Source: Carettochelys insculpta (taxonomy: Eukaryota; Chordata; Testudines; Carettochelyidae). From it: DNA of 64,000 nt. Location of the stretch: assembly GCF_033958435.1 (NCBI RefSeq), contig NC_134142.1, positions 97,845,001 to 97,909,000 on the forward strand, given 5' to 3'. The notes below the pieces were generated by a model that made no database searches, was not told the origin of the DNA, and saw only the letters and a list, made by a program, of their open reading frames with translations. Every line of letters starts with the position of its first letter. The stretch's first letter is position 1. Of this stretch, positions 25,492 through 62,989 are shown one piece after another. The position numbers were made by a program, and so were the translations under genes.

Positions 25492-25842
25492 GGCTGTGTC
25501 TACACGTGCCGCTTCTCCCAGAAGCGGCACAGTAATGAGCTATGCTAATGAGACACTGATGCAAATTTTCCACACCTCATTCGCATATTGGCATGTGGTT
25601 CGGAGTCTGTAAGAAACTCTTCTGGACTCCAAAGCACATGTGCACATGCACAGCCCACAGGGATCTTCCGGAAGGAAACCCTCCTTCCAGAAGCCCCTTT
25701 TTTCCCAAAACCTTCTGGACTCCAAACCACGTGCCAATATGCTAATTAGGTATGGAAAATTTGCATCTGTGCCTCATTAGCATCTTCCAGATAGCTCATT
25801 ACCATGCCACTTCTTCCAGAACTGGCACATGTAGACACAGCC
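25492..25842. mobile_element. foldback (MITE-like) element
   Basis: Begins GGCTGTGTCTACACGTGCC and ends with the reverse complement GGCACATGTAGACACAGCC. The arms with CAGAAG, GCTAATGAG and TTCCGGAAG pair along most of its length. Confidence 0.8.
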
Positions 25843-26274
25843 AATAAGAAAATCCCTCATAGCAGACTAATTGTAGAGTTTAAATTGTTATTATTTTTTA
25901 GTTAGGATGACCCTTAGGAACAAATGTAACAAAAGGCAAATAGCAAAATCAACATCTACTATAAAGGTGTTTCTCCCCAGGTGTTTTTTTTCTTTTTGTA
26001 AAATATTTCATAGGCGGAATCCTTTTATGGATTTACCTCTTGAGATCCACACTGCCAGGGCTCTGTGTGTCCTTGGCGGTCCACAGAACATTGTTTCAGA
26101 GCCACCTGTCTTGCACACACACAGTGCAATTCACAGCAACAGTTCACTTGATAGTTTTGTTATATAACAATGAAACAACATATTGCCAAAGAAAAATAAT
26201 TATATTATCTTTCTGGAAACTATAGGCTTATTTTTGAGATCAGTTTAAAAAGATATTCCCAAATTTCTCTAAAA

Positions 26275-26490
26275 ACCTTTATATAAGAGTTGGGTGTGAT
26301 GTTCCCTGGAAGCTGAGCACTTGGGTGACATTCCAGTAAAGATTAAGGTGCTGCCCAGCTGATTAGCAGAGCACCCATAGCAGCCCAGAGTCAGCAGCAT
26401 GTGTTTCCATTGGTGGAAAACATCTGCACATATCTCGGTGCACATAACAAAATTGATTCCGCCCATTGAAGTTAAAAATTAAAGGGAACA
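26275..26490 (-). repeat. interspersed repeat family B, copy 2
   Basis: Reverse-strand copy of the 3255-3420 repeat: GTGCACATAACAAAATT, GCTGATTAGCAGAG and CCATTG at matching spacing. It ends near AAGGGAACATTG. Confidence 0.65.
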
Positions 26491-28221
26491 TTGATTGGGT
26501 GAGGAGTTGATTAGGGAAATATTATCCTTGTTGGGGACCTGTGTTCCCCTTTTAAATGACTTAAAAAGGATGTCGAAATCCAGCAGGGTGTGTATTGTCC
26601 TTTGATGGGCTTGTTTACATGTCACAGCCGCGAGGATCTATAATGGTGTGAATTCTAAAGCATGCCAGGTCGCACACTGATTGGTCCCTAAATACTCTGC
26701 TGGCACGCACTAAAAGTTCTCTTCTGTACAATACCACAGTACTCTTGTACTAAGAGTCCAAACTTATTCAGAAATTCCAGTTAAGGCCCAAGTGTGAATA
26801 CTGAGCTGTTAATCTATATATTGATTCGTTTATTTTCAGTGGCAGAAAATAAATACTAACGAGGCTGACGCAATAGGATTCTGTGACCAAGCTCAGTTTG
26901 GGTAATTGATTCTCTTTTCTCAGCCACCAAAACTTCTGATCTCACACATTAGGCACAAATTTAAAACCTAAGCTGATGAAAAATGCTAAATGGATGCATT
27001 TTTTTAATTTCTACAATAAAGGTTCTTTTTTGATTGTATCAAGACACTGAGCTCAGATAGGAATAGTTAAGACATTTTGTATTAGTAACTAAGGTCTGTA
27101 GTATTTAAAAAGCTGTACTGTGCCTGCACATGCAGTCTCTCTTAAGGTGCATGCATAGCACAATGTTATTATAAACTAGATCAGCAATGACCTAAAGCAT
27201 TTTTGCACAGATGCTAGGTTTAGAAGCTCTGCAGCTCTGGACTTCACAAAAGCAGCTTGCATGCACAAGTCATTTGTTTGGAAAGACAAATATCTAGAAT
27301 ATGAAAATATCGGGAATCAGCATTCATCTAATATGTAATTCCTGAGGACAGAGTGTGCCTTAGACTTTTGTAAAATAATTTGCATTTATGTAAACAATAC
27401 ATTAAATGAAATCTAGAAGAAAGTTTGTCAATTAAAAGAAATTCTGATACATATGCAAAGTCTGTAGACAATATTGATACACTATAGAAACAACGGAACA
27501 ATAACATACAGTATTTCTCCAGAAGTTTTTGTGCTTCTCTAGCACATTAAATTAACTGAACAATGTCAAATATATATATTCTTCTCGAACATATTTTTCA
27601 TATTTCTACATGGAAAATCATTATAGAAGACTTCTGTACATCCCAAATCCAACACTGTACTTGATTAAAAAAAATCTTCCTGTATTACTTTATTTTTAAT
27701 GCCCAATTGGAATTCTTCCAGCTATATATTGTTGTATGAAAATACCAGAGAAAGTACATGTAGAAATATGAGTAATTTTTCCTAATTTTTTGCTAAATTG
27801 ATCCTAGTCTTTCTGCCTTGATCCAGCCAAGGCATTTTGTATTTAGATAGAACAGAAGAAGACATAACATTTGTGGTTCTATGCTAGTTAATGAATAAAA
27901 GTCAAACAGGATGCTATTAAGCTGGAGAGTTAGTAAATTAAACCAGACAACATGGATGTCTTCAACATAAGACAGAAGCAAATTAAGAACTTATTGTGAA
28001 GCATGTGATACTGAGAATACAGTGGAAACAGAATAGAATGTAAACCTTTCTTCTTTAATAAAAGCATAGGAAAGTCTGAATTCTAGAGAGCTAATGCTGT
28101 GAAAATGTTAATTAAACTCTAATTAGACTCTCAGCTCCAAATCATGAAAACCTAGGCAGTTTGGTCTGGTCATGAACAGCTGGTATTCCGCATTAATAGA
28201 GGACTCTGTAAAATTCAGTTA

Positions 28222-28918
28222 GGCTACGTCTACACTAGCACATTACGTCGAAGTAGCCTGTTTCGAAGTAAGAACATTGAAATAGGCTACTTTGACGCGT
28301 ATCAGCTACACGTCCTCCAGGGCTGGTGCCACTGACGTTCAACGTTGAAGTAGCGATGGAGAACATCGAAAGGAGCCGCCCCAGAAGGAAATGTGGAGCA
28401 TCCACACACACAAGTGCTCCCCGTCGAAATAAAGGGCCAGCGAAGCCCCAAGCCTCTCCCTTAAAGGGCCCCTCCCAGACACACTTGGCCTGCACAGCAC
28501 GAGATCCACAGAGCCGACAACCAGTTGCAGACCCTATGCACGCAGCATGGACCCTCAGCTGCAGCAGCAGCAGCAGCAGCCGCCAGAAGCCCTGGGCTAA
28601 GGGCTGCTGCATGTGGTGACCATAGAGCCCCACAGGGGCTGGACAGAGCATCTCTCAACCCCTCAGCTGATGGTTGCCATGGAGGACCCTGCTATTTTGA
28701 AGTAGCGGGACGTGGATCGTTTACACATGCCCTACTTCAACGTTGAATGTCAAAGTAGGGCGCTGTTCCCATCTTCGGATGGGAATAGCAATTTCGACGT
28801 CTCACCACCTAACGTCGATTTCAATGTCGAAATAGCACATGGCGTGTGTAGATGCGACACGTACTATTTCAACATTGTGCCAGCTACTTCGAAGTAACCA
28901 GCTAGTGTAGACGCACCC
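28222..28918 (+). mobile_element. 697-base foldback-ended (MITE-like) element
   Basis: Termini GGCTACGTCTACACTAGC and GCTAGTGTAGACGCACCC are inverted. Arms carry repeated TTCGAAGTAG and AACGTTGAA motifs. The centre is unique: a CAG-repeat stretch near 28556-28580, then GCCCTGGGCTAAGGGCTGC. The same centre occurs reversed at 46160-46869, so both are copies of one family. Poly-Ala and Ser frames across it are repeat artefacts. Confidence 0.85.
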
Positions 28919-29778
28919 TAAGAGTCAGAAGCAAGGCCCACCCAGTGAAGACAGAACAAGTCTTAACATTTACCTTCAGGGGCTTAGGATCAGTCCCAAA
29001 GATAGGTACATTAAAAATATGCTCATATGAAAAATATTCCTCTTTCAGTGATATTGAAATAATAAGATAAGACACATTTTGAATTTGTGCAAGTAAACAT
29101 CGAAGTTATACTTTTTACCTAAATGAGGTATTCTAAGATGGAAAACTTCAACTTCTCTCATTCTTTGCAGCCAAGGGGAGACTTGTCCTCAAGACTGATG
29201 ATAGAATTTTTGTGTCTTACTGTGCTTTGTTGCACCCTAACATGAGTCTTCAAAGTAAATTACCTTTGATTTTTTACTTTTAATCTGAGAGAAATAATAA
29301 CCATATTATTAAACTGTACAAACGAGAAGCAGGGTCATATTAGTTTTCACATTTTCCACAATTGAATCTTATATACTTGTGTTAGTTTAGTACTTTATTT
29401 CTCCCCTATTATTAAATATTAAAAATAAAGACAATTTACGGCTACAGGTACAACCAGAACTGACACTGCAGTATCCTGTATGGATGCGAAAATTGAAGTT
29501 CAATTCTCTATGAGAACATTTAGTTTTTCTGCTGATTTAAAAAAAAATTATCCCCAAAAGGCATAAAAGCAGAAAAAATCTAATCCTAATAGTAATATAC
29601 ACATATTTGCCCATGCTTTGATCTATTGAGCCCAAGATAAAGGATGCACATTAGTGGACTAGGCAGAGTACTGTCATACAGAACTCTGCTATTCTTTCCC
29701 TGAACAAGCAATTCATGATATCATACTGTATATTTGATATATATCTGCATACATGGCAGCAGCCTGCATAAAGTTTAA

Positions 29779-29848
29779 GTATATGTACATACATATATAT
29801 ACACACACACATATATATATACATATATATACACACATACACACACAA
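29779..29848. repeat. (TA)n/(CA)n microsatellite
   Basis: Alternating TATATA and ACACAC runs for about 70 bases, a compound dinucleotide microsatellite. Confidence 0.9.
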
Positions 29849-30467
29849 AATTAAATTATTTGCACTGCTATAGAACATTTCAAGTCTATATTTTAAGAAG
29901 CCATAGAATCACTGTCTAGGTAGATCAAACAGAAAATAACGTTGACAGAGTTATTCATCTGCATGCTACATTTAGCATGGACGTAGTTATTCATTTAGTC
30001 TGGAAGTATGTGGCAATGGCCTTTTTGCATATAAAAATGACAAGACAATTCAAATAGCCACTTTTAAAAAATATAGCTGCAACATGGGCAATGCACTGAT
30101 GTATTCTTTCAATGGAACTATTGTTCTTTGAACTTGCAGGTTTTGGCTTTATCTATAAAGACAGATGAATGAGACATGATGTGCAAACCTTGAACTGCAT
30201 AGTATATATTGAACAGCCTTGTGTCCTCTTCCTAGATCACAACTACATCCACAATCTCACCAAGAGACTAGATCAATCCTGATGAACAGTAAGCTTGAGG
30301 GATCATTAACATCAATTTATGGTCACAAAGGCAACAAACAATCATACTTTTTTTTTCCCCATAGGCATTATAACGTCAATTGAGCAATCAAAAGCTGAAG
30401 AAGTAGCAGATATCATTTAACTTGTTTTTAGTCATGCCCTTAATACGAAAATTTTACAGGTGATGCA

Positions 30468-30528
30468 TTTATTTTCAGTACGCTGTTGATGATCAGATGA
30501 ATAGCATGAAAGTTCATTGCAATTTATT
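30468..30528 (-). promoter_or_regulatory. candidate ANO4 poly(A) signals (two AATAAA)
   Basis: AATAAA occurs on the - strand at 30528-30523 and 30473-30468, 260-320 bases after the ANO4 stop. Either could end a short 3' UTR. Another - strand AATAAA lies at about 22750 beside a minus-strand-like AT-rich block and could end a much longer one. Confidence 0.4.
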
Positions 30529-30786
30529 TTACTGGTGCACCCAAGCGCTCAAGCTCTCATTGCAGTTGCTGCTGAATTGGTAGCAACTTCTGGTATTGAC
30601 ACAGACCAGTGACAGATATGGCTATTCATTTTCTTCATTGGAAGCATATGTTTTCCAGTACCCAGCAAAGCTCACTATTTTCCAACTGCAGTGTATATAC
30701 ACACACTGATCCTCATTGCCAGATCTAACTTAGTTTGAGACCTGCATTAGTCAGTTATCATAGTCTTTTTGTGTTGCTATATGGTA

Positions 30787-57029
<26,243 letters not shown>

Positions 57030-57149
57030 CTGCAATGACAGATTGGCATCAAATAAAGTAGCAAAACATCAGGCATTCAGTCCTAAGCGTGGGAACTAAG
57101 AGTGCAGGGAGAGCTGCAGTATCCTCTGGATTTAAGTGGTTTCCATTAG

Positions 57150-57305
57150 AGACAGGTTGTACCTCTCTGGTCCGGCACCCTTTGGACCTGATTGGTCCCA
57201 AACCAGGGAATGTGCCAGATAATAGAGGTAGAACAATTGGCTTCATTGACTCTCAGCACTCCCACAGTACAAACTATTTCAGCACCCCATGTCCAGTATA
57301 ACATT
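57150..57305 (+). repeat. interspersed repeat family C, copy 2
   Basis: GACAGGTTGTACCTCTCTGG with TCCGGCACCC, then TTGGTCCCAAACCAGGGA. Matches the start of 47805-48115. Confidence 0.6.
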
Positions 57306-57944
57306 CTGTAATGATAATGACTGTGAGATACATAGCTCCCTTTGTCCCAAAGTGATTCACATATTTTTAAAAGTAAATACCCAAATAACGGCCCTTGAAT
57401 AAGCCTTAGAGGCACATTGTTACATTCACCCAGGGATCAGGAGCAGCACAAATCGCATCAGTAAATGCTTTCCTGCACTCACCAGCCACAGTACAAGCAT
57501 CACATCCAGAGGTGACAGGAGGTTGGCTTGCCATGTCACTTACTCACTGGTTTCTCTGCTGAGATTGCTAAGAAAACAGTTGTGGTGGTAGATTTGTCAC
57601 TTAGAAAATGTTCATTAGGAGCCAGACTAGTACCACCAACTCATCTCCAAGTGGTTCCTGAAGAGCCATGAGGAGATAACAACTCTGGGCCTCAGTTAAC
57701 TGGGACCAGCTTTTTAACCATTATCCTAGTCACTTCTGACTAACATTTCAAGCTGGGTGCGAAGGGATAGAACTATTTGATATTCGTTGGTGCCCATGGC
57801 AGACTAACATAGCATAGTTCAAGGTCTAGGCTCCTGCCTCTTTCCAGAATGGCCTGCTTCTGGACTGAATCGGGAATTTGTAGTGCAGAGAGACCATGAG
57901 AGTTAAAGGCTGACTGGTAATATACAAAGGGAAAGATATCAGAA

Positions 57945-58130
57945 CCAATCTTCCCTCTAATCTTTTTCATCCGTGGGCAGATTTTGTCCATCCATGTGCA
58001 GAATATTTTTTTAAATTCATTGAGCCATGTGCTAATGTGCACCACCCGCAGAAACTGAAAACATAGCTAGCTGTGAGTACTCTGCTAATCAGCAGGGCAG
58101 TATTTGACTCTCCCCTGAGCAGCTGTTTAT
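57945..58130 (+). repeat. interspersed repeat family B, copy 3
   Basis: TTCCCTCTAATCTTTTTCAT, CCGTGGGCAGA, AATGTGCACCACCCGCAGAA and TACTCTGCTAATCAGCAGGG follow the family B order seen at 3255 and 26275. Confidence 0.7.
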
Positions 58131-58501
58131 ACTTACCAGGACCATGCGCTGTTTGGCTTTCTAGCTCCAAACAGCATAATCTTCCCTAGCACTCAGAGGG
58201 ATAGCGGAGCCTTTTGAGTGGAGGGATCCAGTAGCAATTTGAGGTCCCCTCAGGCAGATGCCACACAATACCTGTTGCTTCTTCCTTGATATTCCATTTA
58301 GTGAAGAAAGGGAGCTCTTTTTATCAATGACCTGAGTCTCATCAGATTTTGCTGCATTCAACAGCTCCTATAGTCCCTCAGTATTATAAGTCCCAGAATG
58401 CCTTTGCCTTATGCTACCTTAGAATAAGGCCACAGGCTGATACCTAAATCCCTCTTAAAGGGCCTGTTTACTCCAGACAGATATTCCTAGTTGCCCCCAC
58501 C

Positions 58502-59563
58502 TGTAGCCAGACAAAGTCTCCCCCTTACAAGCCAGCTTGCTCGTTGCCCCCCCCACTGAGGAGCACACAGGGCACGGAAACGGCTGCTGACAGCACAGTC
58601 TTTGATGCCCTCATTGAGGCCCAGATATGCTATCTTATCGTGACCCTGAGAAGCAGAAAGTACAGCTAGAAGGCTAACAGCCCAGACTGTCAACATGAGA
58701 GGGGGGGGACCCTCAGAAATCACCCCAGCTGGCATTGATCAATATGATGCACACACACAATCACCCAGAAGGGGACGTGCCCCGCCCGCACAAAAGAATG
58801 TCCTGTACTCCTAAATTGCTTATCTCTTGTCTTACAAGTGCAAACTAAATAGAAATTCCCTTGTAACAAACTGGCGTGACAAAGACAGACCAGTATGATC
58901 TGGCACCATAGATAAGAAAGAGAATACATAACCCAAAAGGGGTAAAAAAGATGGGTCCAGCAGAACTCTAACTTGGAGTGCATTCAACCAACTTCCTGCT
59001 GGTCGGGTCAGGTGATTGACTCCCGAGGTCCACAACTGGGGACGCCCAACCTCGTATTCTTCTTTCCGCGGAATTGAGTGACCGATCCGGCTTGCCTACG
59101 CTGGTATCGAGAGACGCAGAGAGGGTAAAATACACCCATGCTAGGTCTCTGACTTTTTTTTGTGCACAGCTAAAGAATTAGAGCTCTGTAACTAGATGTC
59201 ATTGTGCCAAGATATCATTGTGTTAGATGGTAACAGATATCTTTGTATTGGATTGTAACGTTAACTTGTTAACACCTGTACTTTGCTAGCATATAAGAAG
59301 TAAACAATAGCCTTTTGTAACCGCACGCTTATAACTGTAGCTTAAATAAACTTGTAACTAGTTAAGCTCTGAGCCTAACCATTTTGTTAACCCTTTTGTT
59401 ACTGCAACACAGCCGGCACAACAAAAAGAACTTTAACCGTTCGGTTACTACAGCCTGGCCGTAGGTGAGAGTGCTAGGAGCTGCCTGCTCTAACAGTAAA
59501 AAACTGGGTTGTTTAGGACCCAGGGGAGTACCTCACCGCACATTACCTGGCCACCGGCTAACA
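58502..59563 (+). repeat. ERV 5' LTR
   Basis: Starts TGTAGCCAGAC and ends CTAACA, giving the usual TG...CA ends. Its first 531 bases repeat at 63470-64000 with about six substitutions and two small indels. An AATAAA at 59345-59350 is the likely LTR poly(A) signal. The TATA box position at 58943-58950 reads TAAAAAAG here. Confidence 0.93.
59345..59350 (+). terminator. LTR poly(A) signal
   Basis: AATAAA in the 5' LTR, about 395 bases after the TATA position, so the R region should end shortly after it. The matching site in the 3' LTR is beyond the window. Confidence 0.7.
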
Positions 59564-59565
59564 GA

Positions 59566-59584
59566 ATTGGCGCAGCGAGCAGGG
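59566..59584 (+). other. candidate tRNA primer binding site
   Basis: TTGGCGCAGCGAGCAGGG follows the LTR end by two or three bases, where the primer site should be. I cannot assign the tRNA with confidence. The TGGCGC start also occurs in lysine-primer sites, but the remainder differs. Confidence 0.55.
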
Positions 59585-59614
59585 TTGTGACACAGGCTGT
59601 ACCGCAGTGACAAA

Positions 59615-59860
59615 ATGAAATCAGTCATGATAAACAACATGGATTTCCCCAACATAGAGAAGGAATTCACCCGGGAAGGATGGGGTGACCCTAAATGGGA
59701 TGAGGAAATGTTGGAAAAGTACTGGGGACAATCAGAGAAATTATGGTTGCAGCTCTGTAAGCAGAGAACTGCTTGTAAACTAAAAGAGAAAAAGGAATAT
59801 TGGAGTAGTTTTGTATCTGGCTGTGAGATACAGCTTCTTGGACAAAAGCCCAGATTATAA
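59615..59860 (+). pseudogene. short frame at the gag position of the ERV
   Basis: 81 codons from an ATG 51 bases after the LTR, ending in a stop. Charged and Trp-rich (EGWGDPKWDEEM), with no capsid or nucleocapsid motif that I recognise. Its place fits the start of gag. The long stretch to 60540 has only short frames, so most of gag and early pol appears deleted. Confidence 0.4.
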
Positions 59861-60539
59861 GACCTTGAAGAAACTGCCCAACTCTGAAAGCTTTAGTTCA
59901 AGTTCTTAACTCTTTGTGGTACAAAGTGTAGTTGTGTAAACATTTATGTTGTGGTGTATGTGTATGTGTCATGGAGTTTTGTTCACATTAATTGTTTTGC
60001 TAACACGTGTTTGTGTCTTGTCATGGAGTTTTGTTCAATGTTGTCTGTCTGTTTGTCCTGCTGGTGCATCCATGAGGAGGGGACGCCTTCCGATATGGAC
60101 ACCTTTCAATATGGGAACAAAAGATCTAAATCCCTTTAGTAATACTTAAAATGGTAATATCCAATAAAATGTCATTTTGGAAAATAAGCGTGTGATTTGA
60201 GGTTAAGAGTAAGTGAGTAAGTCCTTAACTCTAAAGGGTCTGGAGAAAAGTCAGAGTCAGTAACTTGCAGAGTTTAGAAAGAACTGAGCATATTTGTAAA
60301 TGGAATATTCCAATATGTAACCTGCCACCCCAAAGGGGGTAGAAAAGTATTCTTTTGTCTTTCAGAAACACAGAGAAAAGCTGGTAGTTACTGAAGAACA
60401 ACCTAAACATCATGAATCTCCTTTTAAAATGAAGAACGTGGTTTTGTATGTTATGTTTGTGCTTATTTTATTAATAGCATTATCAAATTGTCTATGTTGG
60501 TAAGTTAGAATATATATGGGCTCATGAAAACAAAATGGT

Positions 60540-61130
60540 CTGTATATTGCTGCCTTATTAAATGCCTTGGCTGACACAGCAGCTAAAGCTGCAGACCTTT
60601 TCCCCTCTTGGACCACTTCCCTGTTTCCCATTTTTACAGATTCCCAGTCTCCTATTGCAACCCTTATTGATACTGTACTATTCCAAGATCAGGCCCTAAA
60701 TTCAGAAGAAACTATCTGGAGACTGGATGAATGCCTTTTGCATCCTGAACACCTTTGGCGCTCCCTGAACGGCCGCCTGGTTGCACCCAAGATCCTTCTC
60801 CCTTATCTTGCTTGCATGCACCACAGCCTGACTCATTGAAGCGAAGCAGGGGGATGATTACTGCTGTTCAAGCAAATTGTTTTGCTTCCAAATTCTCCTA
60901 AGTAGCCCAAACTACTGTCTGGCTTGCCCTGTCTGCCAAGCCCATGACATGGGCAAACCTGTAAAGACAGTTCTGGCAACCAGATCTCTGCCTTTAGGAC
61001 TGTTCCTGAAGTTATAAATGAGCTTCATTCAGCTACCCAAATGTAAATCTTTTTAAAATGTGCTGGTTATTGTTTGTTTGTTCTCGGGATGGGTAGAGGA
61101 ATGTCCATGTTGGAAAGCTGATACCGCACA
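60540..61130 (+). pseudogene. ERV pol remnant 1: RNase H end, integrase zinc-binding region and start of integrase core
   Basis: The frame at 60567-60839 opens in ALADTAAKAAD, typical of the end of RNase H, and later has a paired-His segment (ACMHHSLTH) as in the integrase zinc-binding domain. Stops follow. Another frame near 61060 shows VIVCLFSGWVE, the start of a retroviral integrase core. The segment then gives way near 61130 to a second RNase H-like stretch. It is broken by stops and not functional. Confidence 0.6.
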
Positions 61131-62000
61131 GAACTCCACCTTAATTAAGGAATCCCTATGGAAGGTGGGAATGCCTAGTGAGTACCACCATGCCCCCGAG
61201 CAACCCCTAAGTATAGGACATGCGTCAGCCCAGCAAAAGAATAACACCCCAGCTGCACAGCTAAATAACCTGGCAGATGCAGCAGCCCAGATCTCTGACA
61301 TGAGACTCTGGGGCACACAGGGAGTGATGAGCTGGTGCGGCAAGCACATATCAGGGGGTGGCCTATCACCCACCAACAGGCCAGAGACCTGTTGTGAGCC
61401 TGTACTATCTGTGCTAAAACCTGAAAACACATAGCTGAAGGACAACGATTTGCCAGACTAAAAGATGGGAAAACACTATGGGCAACCTGGCAGGTTGATT
61501 ACATTGGCCCACTTCCTACTACGAGGCAAAGGTGTAAGTACCTCCTGACTGGAATGGAAGTTGTTTCAGGAATTGGTTTTGCACACCCTGCCCCATTGGC
61601 AACAGGACTTTCCACCATTATGGGACTAAACCGCTTAACAGCAATTGTCCCTGTACCCCTGAGAAATCCAGTCCGACAACAGCTCACACTTTAAAAACAA
61701 AGTAGTACAAGAGTGGGCTACTAAGCATGGAATTCAATGGACTTACCACCGCCCTTGCCGACCCCTGTCCAATGGCATAGTCGAGCACTGGAATGGGCTG
61801 TTAAAAAGCCACTTGAAGCCCACGGATGGTACTTGGGAAAACACGCTGGATGAGGTGGTACAGCGACTAAACAACGAGCAAACCCCTACAGGCAGTCCAA
61901 TCAGCAGAGGATTCTTCCCTACAGGGAAAAATTCCTCAAACTTCGGTTGCACCACTCAGGGACTCCAAATCTAATCCTGGAGATACTGTTGTAATTAAAC
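61130..62000 (+). pseudogene. ERV pol remnant 2: RNase H end and integrase core with DDE positions
   Basis: From about 61130, a further RNase H-like end (LNNLADAAAQIS) is followed by a zinc-binding-like region and an integrase core at about 61490-61800. The catalytic Asp (QVDYIGPLP), second Asp (QSDNSSHF) and Glu (IVEHWNG) are present, but stops and a frame change, one near 61660, separate them. Its core is unlike remnant 1, suggesting a different source. Confidence 0.65.
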
Positions 62001-62342
62001 ACCCTAGCCTGGGAACACAGACTCATGTACTGCACTCATACAAAGGTGGGGGTGTAGACTGCTTTAGACTCTAAAAGGGAACCAATAACCATTACCGAGG
62101 CTTGGATCACATCCAAGACCGGCTGACCTTGTGTTTTCTCTCCAGAAAAGAAGGAACCACCTGGAATACACACCTCCCTGGGAGGAAGCAAGGCAACGGC
62201 CACCTGTAACATCAGTACACACCAAAGAACTTTAATGTACATAATATATGCATGCTGCTAGATGCCATATTAATACTAATAGACTTATAGTAATTGCTAT
62301 AGGCCTAGTTGTGTTGTAGCTACCTTCAACCCAGATGACAGC

Positions 62343-62579
62343 ATGGCACCTCAACTCCTCATCATCTTCCTGACTACCTCGCTGACCTCTGCTACACCTA
62401 AGCATCCCCTCAGGAATGCCATCCAGCCCATCATCTCCACCGCTGGTGCCACGGATTACTGGATGTGTACCCTGCTGAACTCCTCTACCACATTGGGAAT
62501 TAAGTTTGTCCCTCTGAACCTGAATGATTGGTGGGAAGTTCTGGTTCTGGTTTTGTTATTGTACCCTGTAACAGGATGA
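62343..62579 (+). pseudogene. ERV env 5' fragment with signal peptide
   Basis: 78 codons starting with a hydrophobic leader (PQLLIIFLTTSLTSAT), the expected env signal peptide at the expected place after integrase. It ends in a stop at 62577-62579. Most of the surface subunit is missing. Confidence 0.5.
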
Positions 62580-62633
62580 GGCTTGCTGGGATTTGAGTCC
62601 CTGACAACCTTGTTATCCCGGGTGCTGGGAGGG

Positions 62634-62909
62634 TGGAACTGAATGTCTCGCTTGTAATTCCTCGGAGTGGAAGCCATCACGTGCGAGGAAGCTCCAAGGT
62701 TAAGCTGGGCCCTTCCGTCTCATCCTCCTAGCCAAGCTGGTGTGGGTAGAGGTAACCGGTTTAAACTTTCGTGGAACTGAGTGTCTTGCTTGTAATTCCT
62801 CGGAGTGGAAGCCATCGCGTGCGAGGAAGCTCCAAGGTTAAGCTGGGCCCTTCTGTCCCGTCCTCCCACCCATGCTGGTGTGGGTAGAAGTAACCGGTTT
62901 GAACTTTCT
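62634..62909 (+). repeat. 138-base tandem duplication inside the ERV
   Basis: Two units (62634-62771 and 62772-62909) begin TGGAACTGA.TGTCT and share GTGCGAGGAAGCTCCAAGG and GTAACCGGTTT. I count about 12 differences, so they are about 91% identical, clearly more diverged than the two LTRs. Confidence 0.85.
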
Positions 62910-62989
62910 GGATTAGACCATAATTCCCATCTGCCTTTCTGTCTAATTGTTCTCTGTCTGAGTGGCAGCAAGGGATGGGTGGGTCTCGA

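Larger units (their letters stand above)
15693..30786. other. SLC5A8-ANO4 intergenic region
   Basis: About 15 kb between two convergent stops. I found no coding exon, tRNA or other RNA gene. Foldback elements and one hAT-like element account for roughly a sixth. The rest, especially 22700-24000 and 26800-28200, is AT-rich and repeat-poor by eye and could hold long 3' UTR or regulatory DNA. Confidence 0.6.

Noticed and set aside
28235..28746. Poly-Ala and Ser open frames on both strands
   Set aside because: They come from the CAG repeat and palindromic arms of a transposable element that recurs at 46160-46869.
57030..58500. Next upstream ANO4 exon
   Set aside because: I scanned the - strand for the conserved anoctamin segment that should precede the first exon here and found no candidate with an acceptor and matching phase.
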